A stretch of 9,265 bases of DNA. Source: JBBTUF01 sp038063855. Lineage in GTDB: Bacteria > Patescibacteriota > Minisyncoccia > Ryanbacterales > GWA2-47-10b. The translations under genes and the position numbers were made by a program. Positions 6,169 through 9,265 of the stretch are shown one piece after another. The notes under the pieces are model-generated. The model was given only the letters and a program-made list of their open reading frames with translations. It had not been told where the DNA came from and searched no databases. How positions within the stretch are numbered: the stretch's first letter is position 1; each line of letters starts with the position of its first letter. Location: NCBI GenBank assembly GCA_038063855.1, contig JBBTUF010000037.1:1-9265 (forward strand), written 5' to 3'.

Positions 6169-7585
6169 CTCAGCGCAAATTCGAGTACGAATTGCACCTT
6201 CACCGACAGGCTTTTTTAATATTGCAACTGCCAGAGGGGCACTCTATAACTGGCTATTTGCCAAACAAAACAACGGCGTATTCATTTTACGAATCGAAGA
6301 CACTGATCGCGAACGATCGGAGCAAATCTATGATCAAGATATAATCGATTCTCTCACATGGCTCGGGCTTGAATATGCGGAATTTTATCGCCAAACCGAA
6401 CGCACTGATATCTATAAAAAACATCTTCAGACACTTCTTGACTCAAAACGCGCATTTTACTGCCCTCATACCCATGCGGAGCTAGAACACGAATCAGAAA
6501 CACAAAAACAAAACAAAGAACCCCTGCGCCATATCTGTAGCGTACGAGACAAAAACCAAACAACTGGCATTATACGAATTAAAAATAATGAGACTGCTCG
6601 TATTACAATTAATGATACTATTCGTGGATCTATTGAATTTGATCCAACTCTTTTAGGCGATTTTTCTATTGCAAAATCACTGGAAGAGGTCTTATATAAT
6701 TTTGCAGTAACAGTTGATGACTGCGAAATGCAAATTTCGCATGTTATTCGTGGGGAAGATCATATTTCAAATACCCCAAAACAAATACTTATTGGGCGGG
6801 CGCTTGGATTTGCTGAGCCACAATGGGCACACCTTCCGCTTCTTCTTGGGAAAGACCGCTCAAAACTTTCAAAACGGCATGGTGGGTTATCTATCAAAGA
6901 ATATCGCGAGCAAGGATACCTTCGTGAGGCCCTCATAAATTTTATAGCACTGCTCGGCTGGCACCCCAGCGCTGACGCAGACGGCAAACCAGAAAAAGAA
7001 TTATTCACAATACTCGAACTTTTAAAAGCGTTCTCGCTCGATAAAATTCAAAAAAGTGGAGCTATAGCGGCACCAGAAAAACTTGATTGGTTTAATAGGG
7101 AATATATAAAATCACTTTCGACGGCTGAGCTCACGAAAAGGGGATTGGCCTTTATCACAGCGGAAACGCGCAAGAAACTTACACCCGCAATGCTTGAAAA
7201 ATGCGTTATACTGTTTAGAAAACGTATTACGAGGCTCTCTGAACTTGAATCTGGAATAAAAAGAATTGTAGATATACCCGAGTACTCTAAAGAACTGTTA
7301 TTGTGGAAAGGCAAGCTTAACTACAAGAAAACCAGCAACAATATTGACAATATTATTATATTATTATCTGGCATTGAACAATCTACTTTTTCATCAAAAA
7401 GCGCTGAAGTAGCTCTTTTGCCCCTTATAGAAAAAGAAGGCAAGGGAAGCATTTTATGGCCTTTGCGGGCCGCTTTATCGGGTCAAGAAGCCTCGGCTGG
7501 GCCGTTCGACTTCATAGATATTTTAGGTAAAGATATATGCATATCAAGACTCAAAAAAGCATACACCATACTATCCACAGGCTAA
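6161..7585 (+). CDS. gltX: Glutamyl-tRNA synthetase (GltX) with altered HIGH motif
   Basis: Class I aminoacyl-tRNA synthetase that charges tRNA with glutamate. The 474 residues match the bacterial enzyme. The Rossmann domain starts RVRIAPSPTG (8-17), and FILRIEDTDRER (41-52) is canonical. YNFAVTVDD (179-187), HVIRGEDHISNTPKQIL (194-210) and the KMSKS-type loop KLSKRHG (235-241) are intact, followed by a helical anticodon-binding half. The HIGH-type signature expected at 20-23 (His-Ile/Val-Gly-Thr) instead reads Asn-Ile-Ala-Thr, replacing both the ATP-binding His and the Gly. The stretch before RQTERTDIY (78-85) lacks the usual EGP..GGPYGPY insert. The zinc-knuckle cysteines of E. coli GluRS are mostly absent (only C101 and C126 near that region). 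An AGG at 6153-6155 supports the ATG at 6161. It overlaps murG by 8 nt and the peptidase gene by 49 nt, so it is embedded in the murein operon. Whether it also charges tRNA-Gln cannot be judged here. Confidence 0.93.
   Translation: MSNSAQIRVRIAPSPTGFFNIATARGALYNWLFAKQNNGVFILRIEDTDRERSEQIYDQDIIDSLTWLGLEYAEFYRQTERTDIYKKHLQTLLDSKRAFYCPHTHAELEHESETQKQNKEPLRHICSVRDKNQTTGIIRIKNNETARITINDTIRGSIEFDPTLLGDFSIAKSLEEVLYNFAVTVDDCEMQISHVIRGEDHISNTPKQILIGRALGFAEPQWAHLPLLLGKDRSKLSKRHGGLSIKEYREQGYLREALINFIALLGWHPSADADGKPEKELFTILELLKAFSLDKIQKSGAIAAPEKLDWFNREYIKSLSTAELTKRGLAFITAETRKKLTPAMLEKCVILFRKRITRLSELESGIKRIVDIPEYSKELLLWKGKLNYKKTSNNIDNIIILLSGIEQSTFSSKSAEVALLPLIEKEGKGSILWPLRAALSGQEASAGPFDFIDILGKDICISRLKKAYTILSTG
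7525..7527 (+). promoter_or_regulatory. Shine-Dalgarno site for the M23 peptidase gene
   Basis: AGG (again in TTTAGGT) lies nine nt before the ATG at 7537, well inside gltX. It is the main evidence that the peptidase starts here and that the 49-nt overlap is genuine. The hydrophobic signal core begins too early for any later start. Confidence 0.55.
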
Positions 7586-8820
7586 AACAAGGGTTTCTTA
7601 TTTTTGCTTTGTTACTTGCAATCCCTTTTTTGCTTCGCGCGACAACCGTAGAAGAATTACGTAAAAGTATTCAAAATCGAGAAATCGAAATAAAAAAAAT
7701 AGAAGCAGAAATTGCACAATATCAAGTCGCACTTGAAAATCAATCAGGGGTATCCCAAACCCTTAAAAACGAAATTAAAAAGCTTGAAACACAAATAAAA
7801 AAAATGAATGCGGATATAAAACTCACTGAATACCAAATTCAAAACACGGAACTAAAAATTAATGAGCTTGGTATTGCAATCAATGATAAAGAAAAAAATA
7901 TATCAGTGGGGAAGGCTTCGATTTCTGAACTCATCCGTACCCTTAATGAAAGCGACGAACAAACTCTTATAGAAATATTACTCGCGTATCGTAATGTCGC
8001 TGATTTTTTTGAAGAGCAAAATTCAGTTATAGCCTTCGACGATACTCTTGCGGAAAAAATCACTGCTTTAAAAGAGCAAAGAACGATTCTTGATACCGAG
8101 CAAACAAAACATGAGGCGCAGGAACAAATACTCCTGAGCTATAAAAAAGATTTAACAGGCAAAAAAAATGTTGAAGAATCAATTAATCGAACAAAAAGCT
8201 CTCTCCTTAAAGATAGTAAAAATCAAGAAACACAGTTTCAAAAAATACTAACGGATCGTGAAAAACGTCGCGCGGCACTTCAAAATGAGCTAAAAAACAT
8301 TGAAGCACAACTTCAACTTCTTATTGACCCAAAATCACTCCCAACAAAAGGTTCTGGAGTGCTTGGTTGGCCAGTTGCAAATCCATTCATTACACAAGGA
8401 TTTGGGAAAACAGATTTTGCGACCACCTATGGATCAGATATTTATAAAGGCAATGGCCACAACGGTATAGATTTTCGGGCTCCTATTGGCACAAAACTAC
8501 TTTCCGCTAGTAATGGATTTATAAAAGACACCGGAAATGCTGATGCGATTTGCCCTGGCGGCTCCTACGGCAAATGGATTATCATAGAACACCCAAATAA
8601 TTTATCGACGCTATACGCACATCTTTCGTTAATACAGGTTACAAAAGGTCAAAAAGTAACCCGGGGGGATGTTATTGGTTATAGCGGAGAAACAGGATAT
8701 ATTACCGGCCCTCATCTTCATTTTACGGTTTATGCCAGTAATACCTATCGACTTACACAAACGCAACACTGTGGATTAATACCTGCGGGAGGTTATCTTA
8801 ATCCACTCGATTATCTCTAA
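7537..8820 (+). CDS. Secreted coiled-coil M23 (LytM-type) murein peptidase
   Basis: Probable murein endopeptidase acting outside the cytoplasmic membrane. A basic N-terminus (1-18) and hydrophobic core FLIFALLLAIPFLL (20-33) form a signal peptide or anchor, with a possible cleavage site near Ala35. Long, Lys/Glu-rich coiled-coil segments run about 37-125 and 170-263, as in EnvC-like division proteins. The C-terminal M23 domain (about 275-427) retains H308-x3-D312 and H393-L-H395, predicting Zn ligands H308, D312 and H395, with H362 (YAHLS) and H393 as catalytic histidines. It should therefore be active, unlike degenerate EnvC regulators. C339 and C412 lie in loops around the site and could form a disulfide. 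The ATG at 7537 has an AGG nine nt upstream and is the only start that keeps the signal peptide, so the 49-nt overlap with gltX is probably real. It may trim septal wall made by FtsW and MurG (inference). Confidence 0.92.
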   Translation: MHIKTQKSIHHTIHRLKQGFLIFALLLAIPFLLRATTVEELRKSIQNREIEIKKIEAEIAQYQVALENQSGVSQTLKNEIKKLETQIKKMNADIKLTEYQIQNTELKINELGIAINDKEKNISVGKASISELIRTLNESDEQTLIEILLAYRNVADFFEEQNSVIAFDDTLAEKITALKEQRTILDTEQTKHEAQEQILLSYKKDLTGKKNVEESINRTKSSLLKDSKNQETQFQKILTDREKRRAALQNELKNIEAQLQLLIDPKSLPTKGSGVLGWPVANPFITQGFGKTDFATTYGSDIYKGNGHNGIDFRAPIGTKLLSASNGFIKDTGNADAICPGGSYGKWIIIEHPNNLSTLYAHLSLIQVTKGQKVTRGDVIGYSGETGYITGPHLHFTVYASNTYRLTQTQHCGLIPAGGYLNPLDYL

Positions 8821-8836
8821 TACAATACGCTATACT
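8821..8836 (+). promoter_or_regulatory. Possible internal promoter -10 boxes before the small protein gene
   Basis: The 16-nt gap holds two hexamers each one mismatch from TATAAT: TACAAT at 8821-8826 and TATACT at 8831-8836. No good -35 box is visible (best matches about 3 of 6). If TATACT is used, transcription would begin close to the ATG at 8843, giving an almost leaderless mRNA. AT-rich DNA produces such hexamers by chance, so this is tentative. Confidence 0.25.
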
Positions 8837-9076
8837 ATGGGTATGCAAAGAAAAATCCGAGGAACGGCAGGAGGAGGGTTCATTCAACTTATAATTATTA
8901 TTGTCATGGCAGTAATCATTTTAAGTCTCCTCGGTGTATCAATTAGTTCGCTCATCAACAACAAAACACTCAAAGAAAACTTTGCCCTTATGTGGAAAGG
9001 TATTATGTGGCTTTGGACGCATTACCTGTACGATCAAGCGATCACTATGTGGCAATTTGTCCGCAGCAAGTTTTAA
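8837..9076 (+). CDS. Small single-span membrane protein, function unknown
   Basis: A 79-residue protein of unknown function. A short basic start (MQRKIRG) and a Gly-rich stretch ending GGGFIQ (13-17) lead into one strongly hydrophobic helix, about 17-38. A Trp/aromatic amphipathic tail (about 47-79, with W53, W58, W60 and W72) follows and could lie on the membrane surface. The arrangement FIQ - hydrophobic helix - LxxN - Trp-rich tail resembles short proteins I recall next to wall genes in Parcubacteria; this is recollection, not a search. ATGs at 8837 and 8843 are both usable and neither has a Shine-Dalgarno site. A TATACT box lies at 8831-8836. It begins 16 nt after the peptidase stop and may end the operon. 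A structural or regulatory partner of the wall enzymes is conceivable but unproven. Confidence 0.75.
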   Translation: MGMQRKIRGTAGGGFIQLIIIIVMAVIILSLLGVSISSLINNKTLKENFALMWKGIMWLWTHYLYDQAITMWQFVRSKF

Positions 9077-9130
9077 TAAGATTAATTATTTTATTACCTC
9101 ACACGAGAGTCCCACGCCCGCAAATATCAT

Positions 9131-9146
9131 TCTTCAAAATTGAAGA
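9131..9146. other. Small hairpin TCTTCA / TGAAGA
   Basis: A perfect 6-bp inverted repeat with a 4-nt AAAT loop, 54 nt after the last stop codon. A T6 run (9163-9168) comes 17 nt later, too far for a standard intrinsic terminator, and the stem has only two G-C pairs. It might still contribute to transcript 3'-end formation. Confidence 0.35.
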
Positions 9147-9199
9147 CATAAATTACACATAATTTTTTACGTAAGGTTGAGTCTTTTCGAGCAATGATT

Positions 9200-9221
9200 A
9201 GTTGGTCGTCGGAGACCAGCT
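9200..9221. other. 8-bp stem-loop AGTTGGTC / GACCAGCT
   Basis: Eight consecutive pairs (one G-T wobble if read as + strand RNA) close a GTCGGA hexaloop at 9208-9213. It is the most stable local fold in the non-coding tail. No T run follows on either strand, so it is unlikely to be a terminator; a structured leader or part of an RNA gene fits better. I do not recognise a known riboswitch. Confidence 0.45.
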
Positions 9222-9237
9222 TTGTCCAAAAAAACCT

Positions 9238-9264
9238 ATTAAGTTGTTTTTTCGACTTCTTAAT
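9238..9264. other. Bulged stem-loop with T6 loop at window end
   Basis: ATTAA (9238-9242) pairs with TTAAT (9260-9264), and GTTG (9243-9246) pairs with CGAC (9253-9256). The loop is TTTTTT and there is a 3-nt TTC bulge on the right arm. The fold may continue past the window edge. Only modest stability is expected. Confidence 0.3.
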
Positions 9265-9265
9265 G

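Larger units (their letters stand above)
9077..9265. other. Non-coding tail of the window with predicted hairpins
   Basis: No convincing gene starts or ends in these 189 nt. The region begins with an AT-only imperfect inverted repeat (TAATAA 9074-9079 / TTATTA 9091-9096), which is too weak to call a terminator. It then contains three hairpin-capable segments, listed separately, and the palindrome TTACGTAA at 9167-9174. It could be the 3' end of the operon, the leader of a following gene, or the edge of an RNA gene cut off by the window. Confidence 0.5.

Noticed and set aside
7340..7354. Perfect inverted repeat AATATTG-A-CAATATT
   Set aside because: It lies inside gltX in an AT-rich Asn/Ile-coding stretch and is probably a composition effect, with no related copy seen nearby.
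8871..8878. Strong Shine-Dalgarno-like GAGGAGGG inside the small protein gene
   Set aside because: It encodes the Gly-rich stretch before FIQ. The next in-frame ATG is about 27 nt away, and starting there would remove part of the membrane helix.
9074..9096. TAATAA / TTATTA inverted repeat after the last gene as a terminator
   Set aside because: The stem is A-T only, imperfect inside, and not followed by a T run; it is indistinguishable from AT-rich background.
8934..9143. 69-codon open frame overlapping the small membrane protein
   Set aside because: It is out of frame with a better-supported gene, has no ribosome site, and its product has no recognisable features.
9247..9265. TTTTTTCGACTTC resembles the TTTCGAC near the 5' end of tmRNA
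   Set aside because: There is no GGG-type acceptor strand just upstream, and the rest of the molecule would lie outside the window. The match is too short to support ssrA.

Overview
This window is one tightly packed, entirely forward-strand operon for cell-wall synthesis, the downstream half of a dcw-type (division and cell wall) cluster. The organism looks like a member of the Candidate Phyla Radiation (Patescibacteria), most likely Parcubacteria-like. That is an inference from AT-rich DNA, very short or negative gene spacing, weak or absent Shine-Dalgarno sites, variant catalytic motifs in MraY, MurD and GltX, the style of the coiled-coil M23 peptidase, and a short one-helix protein of a kind I associate with these genomes. 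No phylogeny could be run.

Layout: mraY (13-1074), an N-acyl-D-amino-acid deacylase-like amidohydrolase (1083-2672), murD (2602-3960), ftsW (3944-5047), murG (5044-6168), gltX (6161-7585), a secreted coiled-coil M23 peptidase (7537-8820) and a 79-residue membrane protein (8837-9076). Successive junctions are +8, -71, -17, -4, -8, -49 and +16 nt. The last 189 nt (9077-9265) contain no convincing gene but carry several predicted hairpins; the window ends there.

How the genes fit together: MurD adds D-glutamate to UDP-MurNAc-L-Ala in the cytoplasm. MraY loads the finished UDP-MurNAc-pentapeptide onto undecaprenyl phosphate (lipid I), MurG adds GlcNAc (lipid II), and FtsW polymerises lipid II outside the membrane. 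The M23 protein probably cuts peptide crosslinks during septation or growth. mraY-murD-ftsW-murG is the classical dcw order.

The unusual members are the amidohydrolase between mraY and murD, which could supply or recycle D-amino acids, and gltX directly after murG, which puts a glutamate-consuming tRNA synthetase in a murein operon. Several enzymes depart from textbook motifs: GltX has Asn-Ile-Ala-Thr where the HIGH signature should be, MraY has GETGM for GDTGS, the amidohydrolase has lost the first His of its HxH metal motif, and MurD lacks a recognisable G-x-H-N motif. These may be lineage traits, but they are the best leads here. I found no mobile element, CRISPR array, tRNA or rRNA.
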